A program made the translations under genes and the position numbers. Of a stretch of 64,000 bases of DNA, positions 16,201-22,601 are shown one piece after another. Within the stretch, counting starts at the first letter, position 1, and every line of letters starts with the position of its first letter. The DNA is taken from contig DATHVI010000042.1 in the NCBI GenBank assembly GCA_035461385.1, positions 1-64,000 of the forward strand. Direction: 5' to 3'. Source of the stretch: DATHVI01 sp035461385 (GTDB lineage: Bacteria; Actinomycetota; Thermoleophilia; Solirubrobacterales; 70-9). The notes beneath the pieces are model-generated. The model saw only the letters and a program-made list of their open reading frames with translations, made no database searches and was not told where the DNA came from.

Positions 16201-16813
16201 TCAGGGGATGGCGAGCGATCAGCGACTCGAGCTCGCCGACCAGGTCCCCACGTCCGAGCGCGAGATCGGCCTCGATTCGGTCCTCGAGCGCCTCGAGGCG
16301 CAGCTCCTCCAGTCGTCCGATCTCGACCTCGGCGAAGAGCTCGAACGTGAAGTCGGCCAGCGGCGGGCCGCGCCACAGGGCGAGCGCCTCGCGCAACCGC
16401 TCGTCCGCTTCCCGGTGCCTGCCTTCTCTGAGCGCCCTGCGTCCCTCCGCGACCAGCCTCTCGAACCGATCGAGGTCGAGCTGATCGGGATCCACCTGCA
16501 GCAGATAGCCAGGAGTCCGCGTCACCACCACGTCGCCGGCCGCGGCAGGGTCGGACGCAATCGCCTTGCGCAGGCGCGAGACGTAGAGCTGGACGAGCTT
16601 CGCCGCCGTCGCGGGAGGATCGGCCCCCCAGAGCTCATCGATGATCCTGTCACGCGAGACGACCTCGTTCGCGTTCAGCAGGAGGAGAGCGAGCACGGCG
16701 CGCTGCTGCGGCGGTCCAACTGACACCAGCCCCTGCTCATCCCGCACCTCCAGCGGGCCAAGCAGGCTGAACTCGAGCTTCGGTCTCGGCGTGATGCCCC
16801 CCTTTCGGGTCAC
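13283..16813 (-). CDS. SARP/AfsR-type regulator with BTAD and ATPase domains
   Basis: 1176 residues. Residues 13-105 are an OmpR-type winged helix ('FSLLGPLEVRDEQGLVSVGP', 'VVSRDRIIDELWG', 'LVQLYVSRLRKAI', 'TPGYLLQVDPDQLDLDRFE'). Residues 110-255 are a bacterial transcriptional activation (BTAD) domain ('REKLRGQLMLALYRSGRQSE'). A P-loop ATPase follows: Walker A GEPGIGKS at 308-315, Walker B 'LVLVLDDLHAADEP' near 425. The last 500 residues are TPR-like helices with no C-terminal LuxR domain. In actinobacteria such proteins activate secondary-metabolite or stress genes in response to ATP/ADP. No biosynthetic cluster is near, so the targets are unknown. Confidence 0.92.
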   Translation of the reverse strand: MTRKGGITPRPKLEFSLLGPLEVRDEQGLVSVGPPQQRAVLALLLLNANEVVSRDRIIDELWGADPPATAAKLVQLYVSRLRKAIASDPAAAGDVVVTRTPGYLLQVDPDQLDLDRFERLVAEGRRALREGRHREADERLREALALWRGPPLADFTFELFAEVEIGRLEELRLEALEDRIEADLALGRGDLVGELESLIARHPLREKLRGQLMLALYRSGRQSEALEAYRDTRGTLVDEVGVEPGPDLRRLERAILAQDPALDHRDVTEAASERSTIAFVGRDREFAELARALADAEAGRGRLVMLVGEPGIGKSRLADELIESARARGVRVAVGRCWEAGGAPAYWPWVQSLRSYVGEIEPEALRVELADEAAALAQLLPELRDTVAAVSPPPPETEGARFRMFEAVSAFLRRSTRAHPLVLVLDDLHAADEPSLLLLRFVASELAGSRIVVVCAFRDVAPTLRDPLVSTVAELVRDRGVTQISLGGLSLPDVARYIELSTGVEPARRLVEAVYAETEGNPLFVAETVRLLEAEGRIADPDADRRIPPGVRAAIDQRLRRVSERCRHLLTLASVLGREFALAPLARLGELGRGELLESLDEALVERILEQVPGSPSRLRFAHALIRDTLYEELPPVRRMQHHRGAAEALAETYSSELGPHLTELAHHYVAAAPAGVAGEAVEFARRAGDRAASQLAYEEASRLYSMALPLADGPGLRCDLLLALGDSRARAGDSPAAKQAFRDAAELAGEHGLRERLARAALGYGGRIIWERQQDDEQLVPLLERALEAIGDEDSALRVRLLSRLAGGPLRSTRFPPERRFRLSREALEIARRLGDPATLAYALDAHIPAIESPANTLETLTLSTELLEMATTAGDKERVLEAHEHRHERFFELGEIEKAGAELEAMASLAAELRQPSQRWLVVVCRARLALHEGRFEAAEKLIEEARELGEQALSWNAGVAFAVQSYMLRREQGRPEEALAVIRRSAVEYPDYELWQCALAAAAADLSHQGEAEQAFEALAAEGFAGLPFDQNAWLVGVGLLAETAGSLADSGHASSLYELLLPYAERVAVIYPELSIGSVSRYLGILAATMRRGVDAERHFEGGLEANERIGARPWLAHTQEDYARLLAARGSRGDRERAGDLAASALEGYRSLRMDRFAAAVANLARALGRH

Positions 16814-16930
16814 CTTAGCCCAGGGGGCTCACATGGCCAAGATCTGGACCTGCCCCGAGCTTCCGACCAGGGGAGGACGGCCGAATCCCGAGCACTGCCC
16901 GGGCCGGCGCAGGCGTGGGATCCTTCGTCC

Positions 16931-17557
16931 GTGCTCCGGGTGCATCGGATTCCGTTCTCGACCAACGTTGAGCGCGTGGCGCTCGCAGCCGCGCACAAGC
17001 GCCTCGCGGTCGAGTGGGTCGACCACGATCCCAGCGATCGGTCCGCCGTTCACGCGTTGAGCGGTCAGGACCTGGTGCCGGTCGCCGAGCTGGACGGCGA
17101 GGTCGTCGTCGATTCGACGCAGATCATCGAGCGGCTCGAAGTGCTCGTCCCGGAGCCGCGCCTGTACCCGCCGGAGCCGGCCGTCCGGGCACGGGTGGAG
17201 GTCTTCGTCGAGTGGTTCAACGAGGTCTGGAAGCGCCCGCCGAACGAGATCTTTGCCGAGCTCGGCCGGGAGTCTCCCGATCGGTCACGGATCGCCGCGC
17301 TCTCGGAGCCTCTGAGCAACTCGCTCGATCTGTTCGACCGGCTCCTCGCCGAGTCCGATCACCTGCTCACCAATGAGCTCAGCGCCGCGGACGTGTCCGC
17401 ATTCCCGTTCCTCAAGTTCGCCGTGTTGGCCCCCGATCCCGACGATGTGGACCGCTTCCACTCCGTCCTCCACGACCACCTCCGGCTCGATCAGCATGGT
17501 GACCGTCCGCGCCTGCGGGCGTGGATCGCCCGCGTCGACGCCCGACCGCGGGCCTGA
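16931..17557 (+). CDS. Glutathione S-transferase-family protein
   Basis: 208 residues from a GTG at 16931. The N-terminal thioredoxin-like part runs 'RVHRIPFSTNVERVALAAAH', 'LVPVAELDGEVVVDSTQIIE', with the 'VPVAELDG' cis-Pro loop and the 'DS' pair that binds the gamma-glutamyl group in GSTs. From about residue 85 an all-helical C-terminal domain contains 'ELSAADVSAFPFLKF', the N-capping box of the family. Actinobacteria generally use mycothiol rather than glutathione, so the physiological thiol may differ. It is a single gene divergent from the SARP regulator. Confidence 0.85.
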   Translation: MLRVHRIPFSTNVERVALAAAHKRLAVEWVDHDPSDRSAVHALSGQDLVPVAELDGEVVVDSTQIIERLEVLVPEPRLYPPEPAVRARVEVFVEWFNEVWKRPPNEIFAELGRESPDRSRIAALSEPLSNSLDLFDRLLAESDHLLTNELSAADVSAFPFLKFAVLAPDPDDVDRFHSVLHDHLRLDQHGDRPRLRAWIARVDARPRA

Positions 17558-17586
17558 CGATCGCCTGGTAGCTCGGGGGTGACCGG

Positions 17587-17787
17587 GTGAAGGTCTTCCG
17601 CGACGGGGAGACGGGCGACGACGCGCGGGGCTTCCGGCGGGCTGTTGGCGAGGTCGTCGAGAGCGAGGGCGATCACCGGTTCCGCCAGGGCAGCGGGTGC
17701 ACCGAGCGGGGGCGGTTCATCTCAACGACGACGACCGCAGCCCGGTCCGGCGCCGCCCGCCGCTCCGCGTGCAGCGTCCGCGTTTAG
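17587..17787 (+). CDS. Possible small hypothetical protein
   Basis: 66 codons from a GTG at 17587 (MKVFRDGETGDDARGFRRAV). The first 45 residues ('GEVVESEGDHRFRQGSGCTERGRFIS') have balanced composition and could be a real fragment. The last 20 are Ala/Arg-rich and overlap the convergent VOC gene by 4 bases. There is no clear ribosome-binding site or recognised family. It may be a decayed or spurious frame. Confidence 0.25.
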   Translation: MKVFRDGETGDDARGFRRAVGEVVESEGDHRFRQGSGCTERGRFISTTTTAARSGAARRSACSVRV

Positions 17788-18182
17788 ATGCCCTCGGGCT
17801 GGGTCCGGCCTTCGCCATAGTCCGGGATCTGCTGGACCGCCCAGCCGTTGCCGTCGGGATCGCTGAAGTACACAAACCGTCCCCAGGGGAAGTCGTGGAT
17901 CTCCGATACGTCGAGCCCGCGGCCGGCAAGCTCGTCCCGGGCCGCCTCGATGTCCTCGACGACGAGTTGCAATCCCTCCAGCGACCCCGGCTTCATCTCG
18001 GTGATCCCCGCGCCGATCGAGATCGAGCACCCCGATCCCGGCGGCGTCAGCTGGATGAACCGCAGCCCCTCCTCAACCGTGACGTCGTTGTCGAGGACGA
18101 AGCCGGCCCGCTCCGTGTAGAAGGCCTTCGCCCGGTCGACATCGGATACCGGGACCGGGATCAACTCGAGCCTCAGCTCCAT
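17784..18182 (-). CDS. VOC-family protein
   Basis: 132 residues starting MELRLELIPVPVSDVDRAKA. It has the two-module VOC pattern: 'IPVPVSDVDRAKAFYTERAGFVLDNDVTV' then 'GLQLVVEDIEAARDELAGRGLDVSEIHDFPWGRFVYFSDPDGNGWAVQQI'. The usual final metal-ligand Glu is replaced by Gln ('WAVQQI'), common in the glyoxalase-like subgroup annotated only by fold, so catalysis is uncertain. It is an isolated gene, convergent with the doubtful frame at 17587. Confidence 0.85.
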   Translation of the reverse strand: MELRLELIPVPVSDVDRAKAFYTERAGFVLDNDVTVEEGLRFIQLTPPGSGCSISIGAGITEMKPGSLEGLQLVVEDIEAARDELAGRGLDVSEIHDFPWGRFVYFSDPDGNGWAVQQIPDYGEGRTQPEGI

Positions 18183-18324
18183 CGCGAGGGCAGTCTATCC
18201 CCGCCTCGCCCCGGGGGATCTCGGGGCCGCGGGGGCGCGGCACGGTCCTCCACGGCTGGCGCCGATCCGCGGCCGGCGCGGGGGAGGAAGTCGACGAAGG
18301 ACGGAAGCGGCGGGAGCTCCTCGT
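18183..18324. other. Intergenic
   Basis: 142 bases between a VOC gene and the SDR-DUF2867 gene, both on the minus strand. No gene or obvious regulatory element seen. Confidence 0.35.
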
Positions 18325-19845
18325 TCACGCTCCGGTTGACCTTTCCGCAGCGAGCGCGCGCAGGAACCGGCGGGTGACGTGGCGGTGGAAGCGCTGCTGG
18401 GTCTGGCCGTAGAGCCAGACCCCGGCGCGGCTGAGGGGGCCGCGGCCGCGCAGCCAGGGATAGAAGTTTCGGACCTCGATCGCAACCCGGACGCGGACGC
18501 GGTCGCCGGCGCCCGGATCGGGGAGCTCCTCGATCGACAGGCGCAGGTGGCCGCGGCCGCGGCCGTCGGCGGCAACGAGGAGGCCGCGCTCGATCGGCCA
18601 CCGCAGCGCAACCCCATCGTCGAGGCGCTCACGCTCGGGACGGCGGAAACGAATCAAGACGATCGGCGGCACGGCGAGCGCGACTGCAAGGCGATCAGGG
18701 CCGTCGACTGCCCTGATCAGCCCCAGCGACGCGCGCCTGACCGCGGTCCAGTAGCCGGCGGCGGCCCGATCAAGGAGCTCGTCGCTTGCGCCCTCGGGGC
18801 TCGGCCCCGAGACGAGCAGCGTGCCAGAGTGCAGCGATCCCACCGCCCCCGTTCGCGCGACCTCGTCGACCTCGTCGACGTCGAACCGCAGCTCAGCCTC
18901 GGGTTGTGGCGAGCGCGCTGCAGGGTCGTCGGCGATCGCACGCCGCAGAGCCTCGGCGAAGCCGATCGGATCGACGTCGAACGGCTCCGCGCCGGAGGAG
19001 TCGGTGACGGTCGTCGAGGTGGAGAGGCCTTCGATCAGCGGGCGGGCGACCCCGGCGTCGACCGGGGTGACGAGCCCGATCCACAGCGACGACAGCCAAG
19101 GGGTGAGCAGGGGCACGCGTAGCCTCGGCCGGCGCGGCAACCCGAGCGCCTCGGCCATCCGGTCGAGCATCTCGCCGTAGGAGAGGACGTCGGGCCCCCC
19201 AATCTGGACCTCACGGCCGGCCGACCCGGCGACGTCCGGCGCCTGCACGAGGTAGGAGATCACGTCGTCGATCGCGATCGGCTGGGTCGGGGTCGCGAGC
19301 CACGCCGGCGCGATCATCGCCGGCAGCCGCTCGACCAGGTATCTCAGCGTGCGGTAGGACTCGCTCCCGGCCCCGACGACCATTCCGGCGCGAAAGTAGG
19401 TCAGCGGAGGGCCGGCACCGGCGAGGATCTCGGCGGTGCGCCGGCGGCTCCGCAGATGCCGGGACCCGGGTTGATCGCCGAGGCCCCCGAGGTAGACCGT
19501 CCTGCCGACGCCCTCCCTCTGTGCCATCTCGGCGAAGTTGCGGGCGCCACGCTCCTCGCGCTGCTCGAAGTCGCCGCGCCCTCCGCGCCCCATCGCGTGG
19601 ACGAGGTAGTAGGCGATGTCCACACCCTCACCTGCGCCGCGAAGCGAGTCGGCGTCGAGCACGTCGCCCTCGCGAATCTCGACCCCGAGCGCGGCGAGCT
19701 CCCCGGCCCGGCCACGATCCCGGACCAGGCAGCGGACGCGCCAGCCGCGGGCGAGGAGCGCCCGTGCAAGGCGGCCGCCGATGAATCCGGTCGCCCCGGT
19801 GACGAGGGCGAGGCGCCCGGCGGCTGGCTGCGCGGCCGCGCTCAC
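18325..19845 (-). CDS. SDR-DUF2867 fusion protein
   Basis: 506 residues. Residues 10-290 are an NAD(P)-binding atypical SDR: TGATGFIGGRLARALL at 17-32, 'GDVLDADSLRGAGEGVDIAYYLVHAMG', then 'TVYLGGLGD' and 'YFRAGMVVGAGSESY'. Residues about 330-500 match the DUF2867 domain ('LRRASLGLIRAVDG', 'VEVRNFYPWLRGRGP'-type core, C-terminal 'HVTRRFLRALA'). Similar fusions occur across actinobacteria and are biochemically uncharacterised. The start codon overlaps the stop of the upstream CarH-type regulator by 4 bases (19842-19845). It is therefore translationally coupled to the photoreceptor and probably part of the light response. Confidence 0.88.
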   Translation of the reverse strand: MSAAAQPAAGRLALVTGATGFIGGRLARALLARGWRVRCLVRDRGRAGELAALGVEIREGDVLDADSLRGAGEGVDIAYYLVHAMGRGGRGDFEQREERGARNFAEMAQREGVGRTVYLGGLGDQPGSRHLRSRRRTAEILAGAGPPLTYFRAGMVVGAGSESYRTLRYLVERLPAMIAPAWLATPTQPIAIDDVISYLVQAPDVAGSAGREVQIGGPDVLSYGEMLDRMAEALGLPRRPRLRVPLLTPWLSSLWIGLVTPVDAGVARPLIEGLSTSTTVTDSSGAEPFDVDPIGFAEALRRAIADDPAARSPQPEAELRFDVDEVDEVARTGAVGSLHSGTLLVSGPSPEGASDELLDRAAAGYWTAVRRASLGLIRAVDGPDRLAVALAVPPIVLIRFRRPERERLDDGVALRWPIERGLLVAADGRGRGHLRLSIEELPDPGAGDRVRVRVAIEVRNFYPWLRGRGPLSRAGVWLYGQTQQRFHRHVTRRFLRALAAERSTGA

Positions 19846-20759
19846 CCCGGCCGCGCCGCCTTTCGGCCGGCCGCGAGCGACTCGGCCGCGTCGACGGGGT
19901 CGCCGGACAGCAGCTCAGCGCCCGCCGCCCGGGCCGCGTCCTCGTTCGCGCCGGCCCCGGCGAGCAGCACCCTCGAGCGTTCGGCGAGGCCGGCGATCTC
20001 GGCGGCCGAGGCGTGGAAGGAGTCGGGCGTCAGCGCCGCCAGGACCACGGCGTCGGGGTTGAGGTACCTGGCGGCATCGGCGATCGTCTCGATCGGGGCA
20101 TTCGGGCCCAGGTAGGCGAGCCGCCAGCCGCGGGCTCGAAGCGCGAGGCCGAACGCGAACAGGCCCATGTCGTGGAGCTCGCCCGGGGGGCAGGCGAGGA
20201 TCGCGAGCGGCCCGGTCCCCGCCCCCCAGTTGCGGGCCAGCCCGGCAAGCCTGCCGCGGACGATCGCGGTCGCGAAGTGCTCCTGGCCGACCGTCGCCTC
20301 GCCTCGCTCCCAGCGCTCGCCGACCTCGCGAAGCGCGGGCAGCACGACCCGGTCGACGAGCGCATCGATCGACAGCGCCGCAATCGCCTCGTCGAGCACC
20401 GCCGTCGCCTCGACCTCGTTGAAGCGCTCGAGCGCCTCGCGCAGGCGCCGGTCGGGCTCGTCGAGCGAGGCGACGGACTCGGGCTTCGGGGTCCGCTCGG
20501 CGTCGGTCGCGCCAGAGCGCGCCAGCCGGGCGGCCTCGGAGGCGGCGACTCCCTGCGCGATCAGCGCCCGCATCGCCCGCACTCGCTCCTCGTCGTCGGC
20601 GCCGTAGAGGCGAAATCCGCCGTCGGTTCGCTCCGGGGACAGCAGCCCGTACCGGCGTTCCCAAGCCCGCAGGGTGTCGGCGTTGACGCCGGTCCGCCGG
20701 CTGAGCTCGCCGATCCGCAATCGCGGCCCGGCTTCTCGTTTTGAGTCTTGCGCAGACAT
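19842..20759 (-). CDS. carH: CarH/LitR-type MerR regulator with B12-binding photoreceptor domain
   Basis: 305 residues. Residues 14-80 are a MerR helix-turn-helix ('RIGELSRRTGVNADTLRAWE' then 'RYGLLSPERTDGGFRLY'). Residues 105-180 are the four-helix bundle and 185-300 the Rossmann cobalamin-binding domain. In Thermus CarH the key residues are W131, E141, H142 and the lower axial ligand H177. Here W150, E160, H161 and H196 have exactly the same spacings ('WERGEATVGQEHFAT', 'PGELHDMGL'). This strongly supports a dark repressor that binds adenosylcobalamin and lets go of DNA in light. It is divergent from the operon at 20872 and leads into the SDR-DUF2867 gene. Confidence 0.95.
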   Translation of the reverse strand: MSAQDSKREAGPRLRIGELSRRTGVNADTLRAWERRYGLLSPERTDGGFRLYGADDEERVRAMRALIAQGVAASEAARLARSGATDAERTPKPESVASLDEPDRRLREALERFNEVEATAVLDEAIAALSIDALVDRVVLPALREVGERWERGEATVGQEHFATAIVRGRLAGLARNWGAGTGPLAILACPPGELHDMGLFAFGLALRARGWRLAYLGPNAPIETIADAARYLNPDAVVLAALTPDSFHASAAEIAGLAERSRVLLAGAGANEDAARAAGAELLSGDPVDAAESLAAGRKAARPG

Positions 20760-20770
20760 TGGACGAATCC

Positions 20771-20799
20771 TTGACAGTCCGGAGTGTACCTGCTACAAA
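20771..20799 (+). promoter_or_regulatory. Promoter of the light operon
   Basis: TTGACA (20771-20776), a 17-base spacer, and TACAAA (20794-20799) preceded by an extended-10 TG (20791-20792). This near-consensus housekeeping sigma promoter is rare in this window and points at the gene starting at 20872. Its -10 region is covered by the first of the 11-bp repeats, as expected for a strong promoter held off by a repressor. Confidence 0.85.
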
Positions 20800-20834
20800 T
20801 ACTGTACAGGTTCTGGACAGACTCTGTGCAGAGC
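20791..20834. promoter_or_regulatory. CarH-type operator: tandem 11-bp repeats
   Basis: Four head-to-tail 11-base units fill 20791-20834 without gaps: TGCTACAAATA, CTGTACAGGTT, CTGGACAGACT, CTGTGCAGAGC. All keep CA at positions 6-7, and TACA or a close variant at 4-7. CarH tetramers are known to bind consecutive 11-bp direct repeats with an nTnnACA-type core overlapping the promoter. The repeats run from the -10 element through the expected transcription start, so binding would block RNA polymerase. The divergent carH promoter lies in the same region and may be controlled too. Confidence 0.82.
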
Positions 20835-20871
20835 AGCTGAAAGACCACTCCCGATGTCAGGAGGAAGACAG

Positions 20872-21129
20872 ATGAAGAAGTCGATCGCCGTGATCGCAGC
20901 CGCCGCGGCAATCGCGATCGCGCCCTCGGGCGCGGTCGCCGCGAGCGGGACCGCGCCCGGCGCCACGATCAAGGAGGCGTGCGGCGTGAGCTTCGGGCAG
21001 CTCGTCTCGAGCGGCAAGAGCTCGGGCAACGCCGCCCACCGCAACTACGCCGGCGGCGCGAAGGCGTTCAGCGCCGCGCCGGTGCTCGCAGCGCATGGCT
21101 GCGCGGTCAACCCGAGTGGGGCTCGATGA
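20872..21129 (+). CDS. Small exported protein, first gene of the light operon
   Basis: 85 residues from an ATG at 20872 with AGGAGG 6 bases before it. Residues 1-27 are a signal peptide (KKSIAVIAAAAAIAIAPSGA, cleavage after AVA-A). The mature 58 residues contain two Cys ('KEACGVSFGQLVSSGKSSGN', 'APVLAAHGCAVNPSGAR') that could form one disulfide. No homologous family is recognised. Its stop overlaps the ATG of the SDR gene. A strong terminator sits just past the stop codon, so this gene can be expressed at a higher level than the rest. The role is unknown, possibly a light-induced secreted peptide. Confidence 0.8.
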   Translation: MKKSIAVIAAAAAIAIAPSGAVAASGTAPGATIKEACGVSFGQLVSSGKSSGNAAHRNYAGGAKAFSAAPVLAAHGCAVNPSGAR

Positions 21130-22166
21130 CCGACCACGCGAGCGGGAGGGGCGCCCTGCGGGGCGCCCTTCCCGCGCTTTTTGACCGCGTCCTCGACTGG
21201 GCGGTGGTGCCCGGCTACACGTCGATCGGCTACGGGCTCCGACGCCGGAGCTGGAACGGCGAGCTCGGCGGGCGCCCGCTCGCCGGGCGGACCGTGCTCG
21301 TCACCGGCGCGAGCTCGGGAATCGGCGAGGCTGCCGCCGAGGGGCTCGCGCGTCTCGGGGCGGGGGTCCACATGCTCGCCCGCGATCCCGAGCGCGGCGC
21401 CGCGGCCCGCGACCGGGTCGCGGCGCGGATCGGCGTCGACCGGGGGCGGGCGCCGACCGAGCTCGAGCTCGAGGTCTGCGATCTCTCCGACCTCGAGGCG
21501 GTGCGCGCCTTCGCGGCCCGGTTCGCCGCTGCGAACCCCCGGCTCGACGGCCTTGTCCACAACGCCGGTGTCATGCCCCCCCGGCGGGAGCGCTCCGCGC
21601 AGGGCCACGAGCTCGCCTTCGCCACCAACGTCCTCGGACCCTTCCTGCTCACCAACCTCCTGCTCCCGGCGCTGCGGCGCTCCGCCCCGTCGACGGTCGC
21701 CCTCGTCGCATCGGGCGGGATGTACACAGCAGGGCTCGACGTCGACGACCTCGAGCTCGACCGGCGCGAATTCGACGGCCCCCGCTTCTACGCGCACACG
21801 AAGCGGATCGAGGTGATCCTCGCGAAGCTTTGGGCCGAACGCGAGCGCGGCACGGGCGTCGCGTTCGCGTCGCTCCACCCCGGGTGGGTCGACACCCCGG
21901 GCCTCGAGCGGTCGCTGCCCGGGTTTCGTCGCCTGCTTCGGCCGCTGCTGCGTGACCCCGCGCAGGGCGCCGACACCGCGGTCTGGCTGCTCGCGACCAG
22001 CGCGGCCCACGGTCGGCCGGGGGCGTTCTGGCACGACCGGCGCCCGCGCCCCGAGCACCGCCTGCCGTGGACGCGCGAATCGGAGACCGAGCGTCGGCGG
22101 CTCTGGGCCGAGCTCGCGCGCCGCAGCGGGTCAATCGACGAACGAGACAACCACGAAGGAGAGTGA
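21126..22166 (+). CDS. Short-chain dehydrogenase/reductase of the light operon
   Basis: 346 residues from an ATG at 21126 that overlaps the previous stop. A leader of about 55 residues ('LDWAVVPGYTSIGYGLRRRSW') precedes the Rossmann fold. The cofactor motif TGASSGIGEAAAEGL is near residues 59-73, 'DGLVHNAGVMPP' replaces NNAG, the catalytic Ser is in 'VALVASGGMYT', and YAHTK supplies the YxxxK pair. The long N-terminus resembles DHRS12-type SDRs that are common in LitR/CarH-controlled operons. A terminator-like hairpin overlaps codons 7-19. The substrate is unknown, probably a lipid or isoprenoid. Confidence 0.9.
   Translation: MTDHASGRGALRGALPALFDRVLDWAVVPGYTSIGYGLRRRSWNGELGGRPLAGRTVLVTGASSGIGEAAAEGLARLGAGVHMLARDPERGAAARDRVAARIGVDRGRAPTELELEVCDLSDLEAVRAFAARFAAANPRLDGLVHNAGVMPPRRERSAQGHELAFATNVLGPFLLTNLLLPALRRSAPSTVALVASGGMYTAGLDVDDLELDRREFDGPRFYAHTKRIEVILAKLWAERERGTGVAFASLHPGWVDTPGLERSLPGFRRLLRPLLRDPAQGADTAVWLLATSAAHGRPGAFWHDRRPRPEHRLPWTRESETERRRLWAELARRSGSIDERDNHEGE
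21144..21182 (+). terminator. Intrinsic terminator/attenuator inside the SDR gene start
   Basis: GGGAGGGGCGCCC (21144-21156) pairs with GGGCGCCCTTCCC (21161-21173), giving a 13-bp stem with one G-U pair and a 4-base loop. GCGC and then TTTTT (21178-21182) follow. This is the only strong stem plus T-tract I found in the window. It lies 15 bases past the stop of the small exported protein, so transcripts would end there unless ribosomes or factors allow read-through into the SDR, SRPBCC, oxidase, DUF1365 and uvsE genes. Confidence 0.72.
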
Positions 22167-22169
22167 AAA

Positions 22170-22601
22170 ATGCCCCACTACACCGGCACAGTGACCACCA
22201 GGCGCCCGATCGACGAGGTATTCGACTACCTCGCCGACTTCTCGAGCGTCGCCGAATGGGACCCGAGCATCCCGCGTGCCCGCCGCCTCGACTCCGGCGG
22301 CGTCGAGAAGGGCTCGCGGTTCGAGGTCATCTTCAGAGTCCTCGCTCGCGAGCAGAGGCTCGTCTACCGGGTCCTCGAGATCGACCGGCCACGGTACGTG
22401 CGGCTCCGCGCCGAGACCGACGGGGTGACATCGACGGACACGATCGAGCTCGAGTCGATTCCAGGCGGCGGAACCAGGATCACCTACGACGCCGACCTCG
22501 GGCTCGCTGGGGCGCTGCGGCTCGCAGAGCTGCCGATGCGGCTCTTCTTCCGGTGGATCGGCGACCGCGGCCGGCGCGGGCTCGAGGAGGCGCTGGCATG
22601 A
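22170..22601 (+). CDS. SRPBCC-family protein
   Basis: 143 residues, ATG 4 bases after the SDR stop behind GAAGGAGAG. START/SRPBCC helix-grip pattern: 'YTGTVTTRRPIDEVFDYLADFSSVAEWDPSIPRARRLD' opens as in all polyketide-cyclase-like members. Central strands ('LVYRVLEIDRPRYVRLRAET', 'TDTIELESIPGGGTRITYDADL') and a long C-terminal helix ('RWIGDRGRRGLEEALA') complete the hydrophobic cavity. It probably carries or modifies a hydrophobic ligand. It overlaps the oxidase gene by 4 bases, so translation is coupled. Confidence 0.9.
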   Translation: MPHYTGTVTTRRPIDEVFDYLADFSSVAEWDPSIPRARRLDSGGVEKGSRFEVIFRVLAREQRLVYRVLEIDRPRYVRLRAETDGVTSTDTIELESIPGGGTRITYDADLGLAGALRLAELPMRLFFRWIGDRGRRGLEEALA

